Origin: Algorimicrobium algoritergicola
Lineage (GTDB): Bacteria; Bacteroidota; Bacteroidia; Flavobacteriales; Flavobacteriaceae
Direction of reading: 5' to 3'
Assembly: GCF_008086165.1 (NCBI RefSeq)
Contig: NZ_VSKL01000003.1
Span: 62,001-126,000, forward strand
Length of the DNA: 64,000 nt
The notes beneath the pieces are model-generated. The model had not been told where the DNA came from. It searched no databases and was given only the letters and a program-made list of their open reading frames with translations. Of the stretch, positions 38,041-45,341 are shown piece after piece (positions within the stretch are counted from its first letter, which is position 1; each line of letters begins with the position of its first letter). Made by a program: the position numbers and the translations under genes.

Positions 38041-38434
38041 GGGGTCGACTGGTTTTGACAGCGAGATCACTCATTTGGTAAGCACGTCGTGTAATGACTT
38101 TGAAACACGTAAAAGGCTAGGTCACACTTTTAAACGGCGAGAATAACTACGCTTTAGCTGCATAATCTGAATTATAGTAAGATTTGTGCTTATTCCTACT
38201 AGGTAGGAAGGCTAAATGTCTCCTGAAAGCCTTGATTAACGGCGTTCTATAAGAGACATCGTAAAAGTTAATATAGCATATATGGCGCTTTGATGTATAT
38301 GTGAAACTCAAAAAGATAAGGTGTAAGTGGGTTGTCTTTAACCAGCTTACGCACGAAAAAACAAGAAAAGAATAAACGTGTAGAAGGCCCTTTGATGGCT
38401 TGTTTGGACGAGGGTTCGATTCCCTCCGACTCCA
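38041..38434 (+). ncRNA. ssrA: Transfer-messenger RNA (tmRNA)
   Basis: 394 bases without CCA. The 5' GGGGTCG pairs with CGACTCC near the 3' end (one G-U), forming the alanine acceptor stem; TTCGATTCC is the T-loop. The tag frame at 38136-38165 reads GENNYALAA then TAA, the Bacteroidota form of the degradation tag. The pseudoknot region between has paired segments as usual. The 3' terminus lacks an encoded CCA. Open frames drawn over this locus on the minus strand are spurious. Confidence 0.96.
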
Positions 38435-38470
38435 CAATTACCCGCAACATGGTTGCGATTTTAAGCATAA

Positions 38471-38502
38471 AAAGCTCAACAAGTTTTACTTGATTGAGCT
38501 TT
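38471..38502 (+). terminator. Terminator after ssrA
   Basis: AAAGCTCAA pairs with TTGAGCTTT, and CAAG with CTTG inside it, giving a nearly continuous stem with a one-base bulge and a T-rich tail. It lies 37 bases after the tmRNA end. Confidence 0.75.
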
Positions 38503-38722
38503 GTTGTTTAAAAGCGCTTGGGCTGAAAGCAGAACAGGTTGCGTTTACAGAATGGGAGTGATTGGGAACAACGCAGTTAATCTCGACGACCCCCACTTTT
38601 AACCCCGTAAGAGTTTGACTTACATGGTTTTATTTTTTTTAAGGAATAATTTTTGGGATAATTTATTTATGCAAAAATGATTAAAATTATTTTTTCCAAG
38701 CGATACCTCTACACACTTAAAT

Positions 38723-38738
38723 TACGTAGATCTACGTA
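38723..38738. repeat. 16-bp perfect palindrome
   Basis: TACGTAGA followed directly by its reverse complement. It lies just upstream of the -7 box at 38763 and could be an operator. Confidence 0.5.
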
Positions 38739-38788
38739 TTTCTACTTTGGGTTTAAATATCTTATATTTGATAATGACATAATGTAGG

Positions 38789-38806
38789 TATAGACAATTG
38801 TCTATA
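38789..38806. repeat. 18-bp perfect palindrome
   Basis: TATAGACAA followed directly by TTGTCTATA, located between the -7 box and the cassette-like boundary at 38814. Confidence 0.5.
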
Positions 38807-38846
38807 TCCAATTGTTGGCATTCATTTAAAAAAAAACCAGTAATTA

Positions 38847-39650
38847 ATGGAATTATCGTTTGATTCTTGTTTAATAGAATTAAGAAAAATCGAAAATATT
38901 TTAGATAGAAGTATAGATAACAAATCTCAATTATTGACGAAGAAAATAGGTGTATTCAACATTTTCAAAAACCTAATATCGAACCTAATTATTCTCAAAA
39001 ATTTAAATAGTGAAAATTGCAATACCCAGACATTTGCTACTTTATCTCGAATGATAATTGACAATTATGCAGGTTTCTATTTACTCACCTCACATTCAAA
39101 TGAGAATGAAAAACAATTACGATATTATCTATACTTAATCGATTCATTGCAAAGTCGAATCAATACAATATCTGATTTTGCAAGTAGTCTAAAAGACAAC
39201 AGGTTTGTCAAATCCTTTGATACTTCAAATGACATTATTATTCACGATAAAAAATCCATTGCTAACATAATTGAAAAGATAAAAAAAGAAAAATTAGATA
39301 TTTTAGCCACACCGAAAATCATTAAAAACAGAAATTGGAAATACATATCAGGAGATTCTGAAAAAGAACGTTATAGCTGGGAGGAATTATATAACATTGC
39401 TAAAATTCCTGAACATTTCTCAAAAATGATTCAAAATCATTACTCTACTTATGCGCACGGACTTGGAATGACAATTCTTTACTCCGAAAGAAATGAGGGT
39501 TTAATTAATCCTACTTTTTTATTTTTTGCGCTCATTCAACTTAATTTAGCAAAAATCATTATAAATGAATTTGAAATAGACGTGGTAAAGGCTAATTTGG
39601 ACAACAATTTTATAGCTCAAATGGAATTTCATTGGGATAATTGGAAATAA
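38847..39650 (+). CDS. Orphan protein in a cassette-like unit, mostly helical
   Basis: 267 residues, no signal peptide, no membrane segment, predicted mostly helical. ATG 38847. Near the C-terminus NHYSTYAHGLGM has an S-x3-H arrangement that occurs in some DUF5677/HEPN-like proteins, but the match is too weak to name. Codon use is very AT-rich, with few GC-rich codons compared with the trp genes. The gene is framed by GTTGGCATT before and AATGCCAAC after it, which is how the ends of an integron cassette behave. Function unknown. Confidence 0.68.
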   Translation: MELSFDSCLIELRKIENILDRSIDNKSQLLTKKIGVFNIFKNLISNLIILKNLNSENCNTQTFATLSRMIIDNYAGFYLLTSHSNENEKQLRYYLYLIDSLQSRINTISDFASSLKDNRFVKSFDTSNDIIIHDKKSIANIIEKIKKEKLDILATPKIIKNRNWKYISGDSEKERYSWEELYNIAKIPEHFSKMIQNHYSTYAHGLGMTILYSERNEGLINPTFLFFALIQLNLAKIIINEFEIDVVKANLDNNFIAQMEFHWDNWK

Positions 39651-39657
39651 AAAACGA

Positions 39658-39793
39658 AATGCCAACAATGTGTATAAGCAATGGTTTGTCCTCGCCTACT
39701 TGGAAATTCCTACGGAATTTCCAATGGTAAGTACTTGTTTGCAATTGTCCGTGACGTCCCACGCCACTGCTCATACACGAAACGTTGTACGTA
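39658..39793 (+). repeat. attC-like palindromic recombination site
   Basis: 136 bases directly after the orphan gene. Outer CCAAC/GTTG ends; then a 16-base arm at 39669-39684 that pairs with 39764-39779 (13 Watson-Crick, one G-U, two mismatches); and an 11-bp perfect inner stem around a TAC loop at 39700-39724. The outer ends approach the attC boxes RYYYAAC and GTTRRRY: two and one mismatches respectively. No integrase gene is present in the window. Confidence 0.55.
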
Positions 39794-39848
39794 ATTTGTG
39801 TAACAATCGGAAATAGAACTAGTCTTTAGATAGAAACATCAATCAATT

Positions 39849-41339
39849 ATGAAAATAAAATACTTACTTCTATTACTTTTAGTAACAATTCAAAGTTGCA
39901 AATCACAAGAAAACGTAAATACTGAATCCATCAAAAAAACCTTTTTGAAAGAGCAGGTTGCACTTGGCGCACCTTGGAAATATTTACGTTCAAATCCCTA
40001 TACATTCAATTCGTTAAATCAAGTTAATTTTACTCATAAGGTTGATTCTTTAAAAAATATCTACACGGCACAACTAAAAGAATATAAAGGAAAATTGGAC
40101 AAATACACATTTAATGATGAAGCCTTGGGAATAAATTATTACTTCGACAAATTCATTCTTGAATATCCACAAAATCACAAAAACTTTACAGGAGAAAAAA
40201 CAACTTTATCAGAAAAAAATCAATCGAGATTAAAAGAAAACCTTAAAAATTTTAACGATATCAAGTTACTTTCCAATTCGGTTTTAAAGGAATATATAAT
40301 ATCCTATATTAGAATCGAATCTAACAAAAAATTGAAAAGTGGTATATATGCCAAAATAGATAATCAGCAATTGACTGCCGATTGGAATACTATCGAAACA
40401 ACATTTAGAAATCAAGATGCAAATGATTTTTGGAAACAAGAATATTTATTCAATCACATCGACAATTTGGGAATTAAAAACATAGACACTTTTTATGCAG
40501 ATTTTATCACTTCTTCCAAAACTTCAGAATACAAAATAAAAATTCAAAAGATATACGAATCTAGCAAAAAAGAGAGAGAATCTCATATTATTGAAACATA
40601 TAAAAAAGTAGATGGTTTTAACCTGGAAATGCACATATTCTTACCTGACACAACTGTTTTTAAAGGAAATAGACCAACTATTGTTTACTTTCACGGAGGA
40701 AGTTGGTCAGAAGGGAAACCTGATTGGTTTTTTGAAACTGCAAAAGAATATGCAAAACAAGGTTGGGTTGCCACATCTGTAGAATATAGAATAAAAGGAA
40801 GACAAGGCACATATCCATTTGAAGCAGTCAAAGACGCAAAATCTGCAATACGTTGGCTTCGGGAACATTCAAAAAAATATAAAATTGACCCGAACAAAAT
40901 TTTAGCAACAGGAAATTCAGCAGGTGGTCATTTATCTATAGCTACGACTTTAGTAGATAATTGGAATGAAAAAACTGATAATATTGCCATAAGTCCAAAG
41001 CCAAATGTAGTAATTGTAAATTCAGCTGTTTATAATCTAACTTCTAATAGTAATAGATGGATAACAGAATATGATGAAAATAAAGATTTAGTAAAAGAAA
41101 TATCACCTAATAATCTTATTAAGAAAACATTGACAAAATTTTTGTTAATTCACGGAGAGAAAGACAGGAATTGTCCTTATAGTACAGCAGAGTATTTTTA
41201 CAATAAAATGCAGTCTTTGGGAAATAGTGTTGAATTACATTCAATAAAAGATGGTGAGCATTTTATTTGGTATGGACAGCATTCTCAAGAAGTAGAAAAG
41301 ATAACGAGAGATTATATTAATACGCTAAACTTGGAATAA
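39849..41339 (+). CDS. Alpha/beta hydrolase lipoprotein in a cassette-like unit
   Basis: 496 residues. Signal peptide with IQSC as lipobox. A 250-residue N-terminal part has no known motif; the C-terminal half is an esterase/lipase of the HSL type: FHGGSW (oxyanion, 281-286), GNSAGG with Ser357, HGEKDRNC with Asp439 and GEHFIW with His471, a complete triad. Start ATG 39849. Its left side carries GTTGTACGTA (39784-39793) and its right side TACGCACAAC (41344-41353), complementary but for one base, as expected for a mobile cassette. Substrate unknown. Confidence 0.8.
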   Translation: MKIKYLLLLLLVTIQSCKSQENVNTESIKKTFLKEQVALGAPWKYLRSNPYTFNSLNQVNFTHKVDSLKNIYTAQLKEYKGKLDKYTFNDEALGINYYFDKFILEYPQNHKNFTGEKTTLSEKNQSRLKENLKNFNDIKLLSNSVLKEYIISYIRIESNKKLKSGIYAKIDNQQLTADWNTIETTFRNQDANDFWKQEYLFNHIDNLGIKNIDTFYADFITSSKTSEYKIKIQKIYESSKKERESHIIETYKKVDGFNLEMHIFLPDTTVFKGNRPTIVYFHGGSWSEGKPDWFFETAKEYAKQGWVATSVEYRIKGRQGTYPFEAVKDAKSAIRWLREHSKKYKIDPNKILATGNSAGGHLSIATTLVDNWNEKTDNIAISPKPNVVIVNSAVYNLTSNSNRWITEYDENKDLVKEISPNNLIKKTLTKFLLIHGEKDRNCPYSTAEYFYNKMQSLGNSVELHSIKDGEHFIWYGQHSQEVEKITRDYINTLNLE

Positions 41340-41651
41340 AAACTACGCACAACAAAGTACTGTAAAACAAGTAAAAACTCATTAACTTTTCACCAAAGTA
41401 CTTCTATAAGTATCGTCATATATTAATCCTGATTTTATTAAAATACTTCATAATCTAGTTGACAAACCAGTTGACAATTTGTTCTAATAAGTTGATATTT
41501 ATTCCGAATGCTGTGCTCTTCAATTAAAATAATGTGTTGCTACTTTACTCTAAAGCTTTTTAGTTTAATTTTATTAGATTTGAATTCAGAATCTAGATTT
41601 AGACCATGGTCCATATCCAGTTGCTATGATTAATTAAATAAAAACAAAATT
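41340..41651. other. Intergenic region after the hydrolase cassette
   Basis: 312 bases. TACGCACAAC at 41344-41353 would be the first box of a second attC-like site; its partner half is not found, so that site is broken or ends here. There are two direct GTTGACAA copies near 41459 and 41472 and a GACCATGGTC palindrome near 41602. No gene. Confidence 0.45.
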
Positions 41652-42053
41652 ATGAATATTAGAAAAACTCTTTTATTACTACCAACCTTTCTTCTTCTCT
41701 TTGGTTGTCCGAGTGATGATGAGATGATTGCACCAGTAGAAACTGAATTACAGAATATAACTTATGAGGTTATACTATTTGAATTTACGCCAGATACGGG
41801 AAATAACACAAACAGATTGCGCTATGAAATAAAATTCTCAAATCCGAATAATACGGCAATAACGGGATTTCATAAAATTACAACGAATATAGATGGCATT
41901 ATAAGTTCAAATATTGCAACAAGTTCTTCGCCTTGCTATGTCATTGGAGCCAATTCCGATTGCACTATTAGTTTTGACGAAGAAGAATCGCTTAACATTG
42001 GAATAGTTAGTTCTATTGAATTGGTATCTGTAGAGTATAAAATTGAAAAATAA
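41652..42053 (+). CDS. Small lipoprotein, unknown function
   Basis: 133 residues: signal peptide and LFGC lipobox (Cys19), an acidic linker (PSDDEMIAPVETE), then about 100 residues that look like one beta-sandwich with a CYVIGANSDC pair of cysteines that could form a disulphide. ATG 41652. The open reading continues in frame past the stop for another 43 codons (next entry). Confidence 0.62.
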   Translation: MNIRKTLLLLPTFLLLFGCPSDDEMIAPVETELQNITYEVILFEFTPDTGNNTNRLRYEIKFSNPNNTAITGFHKITTNIDGIISSNIATSSSPCYVIGANSDCTISFDEEESLNIGIVSSIELVSVEYKIEK

Positions 42054-42185
42054 CTTACCGCTACAAATTATCAATTAATTGATGCTGATATATTTTATGT
42101 ATCAAAAGATAATTCTGAAATTGTTCCGACTGATATTGGCTCCTTTTTTTCTAGCGAAAAAACCCATTCTCAAATAAGACTTTAA
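42054..42185 (+). pseudogene. In-frame open stretch after the lipoprotein stop (gene remnant?)
   Basis: 43 sense codons follow the TAA at 42051-42053 in the same frame and encode a balanced, protein-like sequence (for example DADIFYVSKDNSEIVPTDIG). It has no start codon and no family was recognised. It may be the ancient 3' part of a longer lipoprotein, a remnant of another gene, or chance in AT-rich DNA. Confidence 0.3.
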
Positions 42186-42309
42186 TAATGGATAAACCTG
42201 AATTATTAAAAGAATTTGATTCTCTTAAAAGGAACTGAAGAAAATATGATAATTATCAATAAAAAACGATAATCAATACATTATATCCAATTAAAGTAGG
42301 TAATAAAAA

Positions 42310-42570
42310 ATGGCTAAATATAGTTCATCATCAAGCTACTCGAATTACGAAGCCGTAATTGCTTCATTCATGATTCTAGGAATTGGAATTGCATTAACCG
42401 ATTCTTTAGAAATGATTTGGATGAAGGCTTTATCTATTATCGTTTCTGTTGGAATTATAACATGGATTATTTTATATCGGCGAAAAAACACGTTTGTTAT
42501 TAAATTTAAGGAAGATGGTATTGTAATCGAATACACTTTTACAAAACAAACTATATTTTTTATAATTTAG
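42310..42570 (+). CDS. Small two-helix membrane protein, possibly truncated
   Basis: 86 residues, Ser-rich N-terminus (MAKYSSSSSYSNYE) then two membrane segments (16-34, 37-54), and a basic tail of 30 residues. Unknown family. The C-terminus ends abruptly at a T-run (TATTTTTTATAA); in the next frame the reading remains open as far as the following gene, so a one-base change may have shortened it. Confidence 0.45.
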   Translation: MAKYSSSSSYSNYEAVIASFMILGIGIALTDSLEMIWMKALSIIVSVGIITWIILYRRKNTFVIKFKEDGIVIEYTFTKQTIFFII

Positions 42571-42606
42571 ATAATTCAAATTCCTTAATAATTAACCAAT
42601 ACATCT

Positions 42607-42614
42607 TAACTTTG
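42607..42614 (+). promoter_or_regulatory. -7 box for the hydrolase gene
   Basis: TAACTTTG, perfect -7 match, only 12 bases before the ATG at 42627, giving a very short 5' leader. Confidence 0.45.
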
Positions 42615-42626
42615 TTAAAAAAAACT

Positions 42627-43460
42627 ATGAACACAAAAATAGGTTCCCTTCTACTGTTTTCTATTTTACTTTGTAACTGCGCTTCTAGAAAAATAAAAGA
42701 TGTTGCTTATTTAAAATCTGCAGATACTAAAACAACAATGCAGCCTGCGTTAAATGTTTTTGAACCTAAAAATTCCAAAGCTGCAAAAAATCCGGTGGTG
42801 ATTTTTGTGCATGGTGGCTATTGGACAGAAGGTGACAAAAACACTTACGGGTTTTTAGGAAGAAATTTTGCCAAAAGTGATGTTGTCACTGTAATTGCTG
42901 GCTATACGTTAAGTCCGAATGCTAATTATGATTCGATGGCTAAAGAAATTGCACAAGCAGTTAACTGGACTGTAAAAAATATTGAAAAGTATAAAGGTGA
43001 TCCTGAACAAATTTATGTCATGGGTCATAGTGCTGGAGGTCATTTAATTGCTTTAATTGCTACAAATCCAAAATATTTAGAAAATAAGAATGTGCTTAAA
43101 GGTGTTATTTTAAATGATGCCGCTGGTTTAGATATGAAAACATATTTAGATAAAAACCCACCAACAAGCGAACATCATTATGATGTAACTTGGACTAAAG
43201 ATCCAGCAAACTGGAAAGACGCTTCTCCTATTTATTTTATGGATGAAAGCATGCCTCCTTTTTTAATTTATGTAGGCGAAAAAACCTATAATTCAATCAT
43301 TTCGCAAAACGAAGCTTTTGTTGCAAAATTAAAAACCTATCAACCAGATATAGAACCCATTTTCTTAAATAAGAAACATGTACCAATGATGTCACAATTT
43401 ATTTTTCCTTGGAATAAGAGGTATGATGAAATTTTGCAATTTATTAAATCAGATAAATAA
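42627..43460 (+). CDS. Esterase/lipase-like alpha/beta hydrolase, secreted
   Basis: 277 residues. Signal peptide, mature end with ASRKIKD; oxyanion VHGGYW (61-66), nucleophile MGHSAGGHL (Ser135), candidate His252 in NKKHVPM. The usual acid position after strand 7 reads VGEKTYN, where the cassette hydrolase has GEKDRN, so the common Asp is Thr here and the acid may come from elsewhere or be missing. ATG 42627 is preferred to the TTG at 42612, which would put lysines in front of the signal peptide and sits inside the -7 box. Confidence 0.82.
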   Translation: MNTKIGSLLLFSILLCNCASRKIKDVAYLKSADTKTTMQPALNVFEPKNSKAAKNPVVIFVHGGYWTEGDKNTYGFLGRNFAKSDVVTVIAGYTLSPNANYDSMAKEIAQAVNWTVKNIEKYKGDPEQIYVMGHSAGGHLIALIATNPKYLENKNVLKGVILNDAAGLDMKTYLDKNPPTSEHHYDVTWTKDPANWKDASPIYFMDESMPPFLIYVGEKTYNSIISQNEAFVAKLKTYQPDIEPIFLNKKHVPMMSQFIFPWNKRYDEILQFIKSDK

Positions 43461-43479
43461 GGAATTCACACAACAACAA

Positions 43480-44097
43480 TCAAATCAAATAAACCACATT
43501 CCCAATTCCCACAATAGCAGTTATACACCCTAAAATAAAATTCATTTTAGTAGCTATAAAAGTCAGTTTGTGTTCAATTTTATCAGCAATAGTGGCATAA
43601 ACGGAATACAAAATAAATGAACCAACCGTGGAGCCAATGGAAAAATAGAAACTATTGAGCAACGAATACTCAAAATAGTCTAACCCGATTAATAACGATA
43701 TGGATGTAAAGTAAAATGGAATGGCAACCATATTTAATGAGGACATAACGATGCCGTGTAAATACGCTCGCGACTTTTCAATTTCTACCTTCTTTTTTTG
43801 ATTCTTTTTAGTAACATGAAGTCTGAAAAAATTAATAGATAACAGCAATAAAATTCCTGTACCTACTTTTTGAATAGTAGTAATGTATTCTGAATTCTCC
43901 ATCAAAACACTGGATAAATAGGCACCAATATTTGCTTGAAAAAACAAAACCGTTGCATAACCTCCAATTAAGTAATAAGCCGCTTTTCGGCCACTTTTTA
44001 AACTGAATTTAACAACTGTTAGATTTAAAAAACTGGGAACAATACTTCCCATAATAGCAATAATAAATCCAAAAAATAAGCAGGTAAAAAAGATCAT
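43480..44097 (-). CDS. LysE/RhtB-like transporter
   Basis: 205 residues, six membrane segments (about 3-21, 40-60, 72-88, 110-130, 137-157, 182-202), a basic cytoplasmic loop in the middle (KKNQKKKVEIEK). Layout and the first helix with MGSIVPSFLNLTVVKFSLKSGRKAA match the LysE family, amino-acid exporters. Convergent with the hydrolase gene, 19 bases apart. Substrate not predictable. Confidence 0.72.
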   Translation of the reverse strand: MIFFTCLFFGFIIAIMGSIVPSFLNLTVVKFSLKSGRKAAYYLIGGYATVLFFQANIGAYLSSVLMENSEYITTIQKVGTGILLLLSINFFRLHVTKKNQKKKVEIEKSRAYLHGIVMSSLNMVAIPFYFTSISLLIGLDYFEYSLLNSFYFSIGSTVGSFILYSVYATIADKIEHKLTFIATKMNFILGCITAIVGIGNVVYLI

Positions 44098-44187
44098 ATA
44101 GTTTTTCTAGATTCAAATAAACAATTTATGACTGTAAAGTATTGCTGTGTATCATTTTTAGTTTAACTCATAAGACTTCTACAGAAT

Positions 44188-44324
44188 AAAGAGGCTGTCT
44201 AAAAAGTAAATATCCTTTGCCAAACTGCGCATAATCTAAGTTTTAATATTATGAAAACCAAAGCATTTCGACTGCGCTCAATGTGACATTTAGAGTAGGG
44301 TTTCCCTTTTACGACAGCCTCTTT
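44188..44324. mobile_element. MITE-like element with terminal inverted repeats
   Basis: 137 bases bounded by AAAGAGGCTGTC and its exact reverse complement GACAGCCTCTTT; 17 of the first 19 bases pair. The inside has no gene. Such short ends resemble those of IS elements in Bacteroidota, but the parent transposon is not in the window and no target duplication is clear at the flanks. Confidence 0.55.
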
Positions 44325-44698
44325 TCTTTTTTCATGACTAATACGCTTAGCACATCGTCCAATTTATAGGCACGTTTGCATTAGTCTTTTGCCGTACAGA
44401 CACTACTTGTAATCCAACAAACCAATGGCAGTTTAGGGTTGGTTGGAATTCCCTTGGCTTTTTGATATTATTGTTAGTTCCATGATTTAATTTTTTGAAA
44501 TATTCTTTACTTTCAAAATATACTACAGCTCCAACTTTAGGCGTTATTTTAGCAATACTTATTTGAAATGCATTCAACAAAACAGCTAGAAATTAGACTT
44601 GAAGAATTGATACTGCCAAAGAATGGATATTAGTATTGGCTTTTCATCTCACAAAAAAGAACTACCTTTTTGCACGCAAACATTTAAATGCGTTGTAA
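44325..44698. other. Non-coding region after the MITE-like element
   Basis: 374 bases. A hairpin CCAACAAACC (44414-44423) against GGTTGGTTGG (44437-44446) with one mismatch is the only structure noted. A 77-codon open frame on the minus strand (44347-44580) begins with TTG, has no recognisable feature and is not called. Confidence 0.4.
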
Positions 44699-45337
44699 AT
44701 GAAAGTATCAAACAGGAATATTGTTCTAGCATCGCCATTTTTAATTATTGCCATTAACTTTGGGATTGCCTTTCTGTTTGGCAATATTATTGGCAAATGG
44801 GCATTTATTCCAATTATAGTAATTGAATGGTGCCTATTTCTATTTTTTATTTTACGCTATACTGAAAAGGAAACCAGACAAAAATGGTTACAAAAACCTA
44901 AAGGCTCATTTGGCTGGAATATTTTGGCTCTATTTATTGGCATACTTCCACTTCCATTATTTTTAATGCATTATGACACATTAGATATTTGGTACGTTTG
45001 GCTACCTTGGATATTATTAGCATTAATAAACCCTTGGTTGGAAGAATTTTATTGGCGTGGTCTACTTCTGGATTACACAAAAAATTGGTCTAAATGGCAA
45101 GCTATATTTTTTACAAGTTTTGTTTTTGCCATGAACCATGCTGCTTTTGGTGTAAATTCAGAATTGAATAGCGGATTGGTTGTCATAATTTCAACCTTTA
45201 TTATGGGACTCATTTGGGGACTCGTCTATAAAAAAACCAATAGCCTACGATGGATTATATTGGCACATTTTTTAGTGGATATCTTTAATTTATCAGCAGC
45301 TTCATTTTTAGATTTATATGAAAAAGGAAATTGGTAA
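44699..45337 (+). CDS. CPBP-family intramembrane metalloprotease
   Basis: 212 residues, about six to eight membrane helices. The glutamate motif is WLEEFYWRG (EExxxR, Glu115, Glu116, Arg120), then MNHAAFG (His147) and AHFLVDIF (His about 195), the abortive-infection/CAAX protease-type site. Bacterial members process or protect against peptides such as bacteriocins. ATG 44699. It is followed by the beta-lactamase-like gene with a 4-base gap. Confidence 0.87.
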   Translation: MKVSNRNIVLASPFLIIAINFGIAFLFGNIIGKWAFIPIIVIEWCLFLFFILRYTEKETRQKWLQKPKGSFGWNILALFIGILPLPLFLMHYDTLDIWYVWLPWILLALINPWLEEFYWRGLLLDYTKNWSKWQAIFFTSFVFAMNHAAFGVNSELNSGLVVIISTFIMGLIWGLVYKKTNSLRWIILAHFLVDIFNLSAASFLDLYEKGNW

Positions 45338-45341
45338 CATC

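Larger units (their letters stand above)
38503..38846. other. Palindrome-rich region before the first cassette-like gene
   Basis: 344 bases. It contains two perfect palindromes (38723-38738 and 38789-38806), a perfect -7 box TATATTTG (38763-38770), and GTTGGCATT at 38814-38822, the left boundary of the first cassette-like unit. No tRNA or tmRNA-end duplication was found, so the tmRNA does not look like a used attachment site here. Confidence 0.5.

Noticed and set aside
38147-38468. Two open frames on the minus strand over ssrA
   Set aside because: They are antisense to a well-formed tmRNA and have no protein logic.
38435-38846. tmRNA as an integration site for an island
   Set aside because: No duplicate of the tmRNA 3' end was found downstream and no integrase is in the window.
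41394-41403. CAAAGTACTT, equal to part of the CreD operator, downstream of the hydrolase cassette
   Set aside because: Only 10 bases and the ACTTTG half is absent, so chance is likely.
42540-42626. Possible frameshift joining the small membrane protein (42310) to the hydrolase (42627)
   Set aside because: The next frame is open but the hydrolase has its own signal peptide and -7 box, so a fusion is not supported.
44347-44580. 77-codon open frame on the minus strand beyond the MITE-like element
   Set aside because: TTG start, no signal, membrane or family feature; more likely chance.
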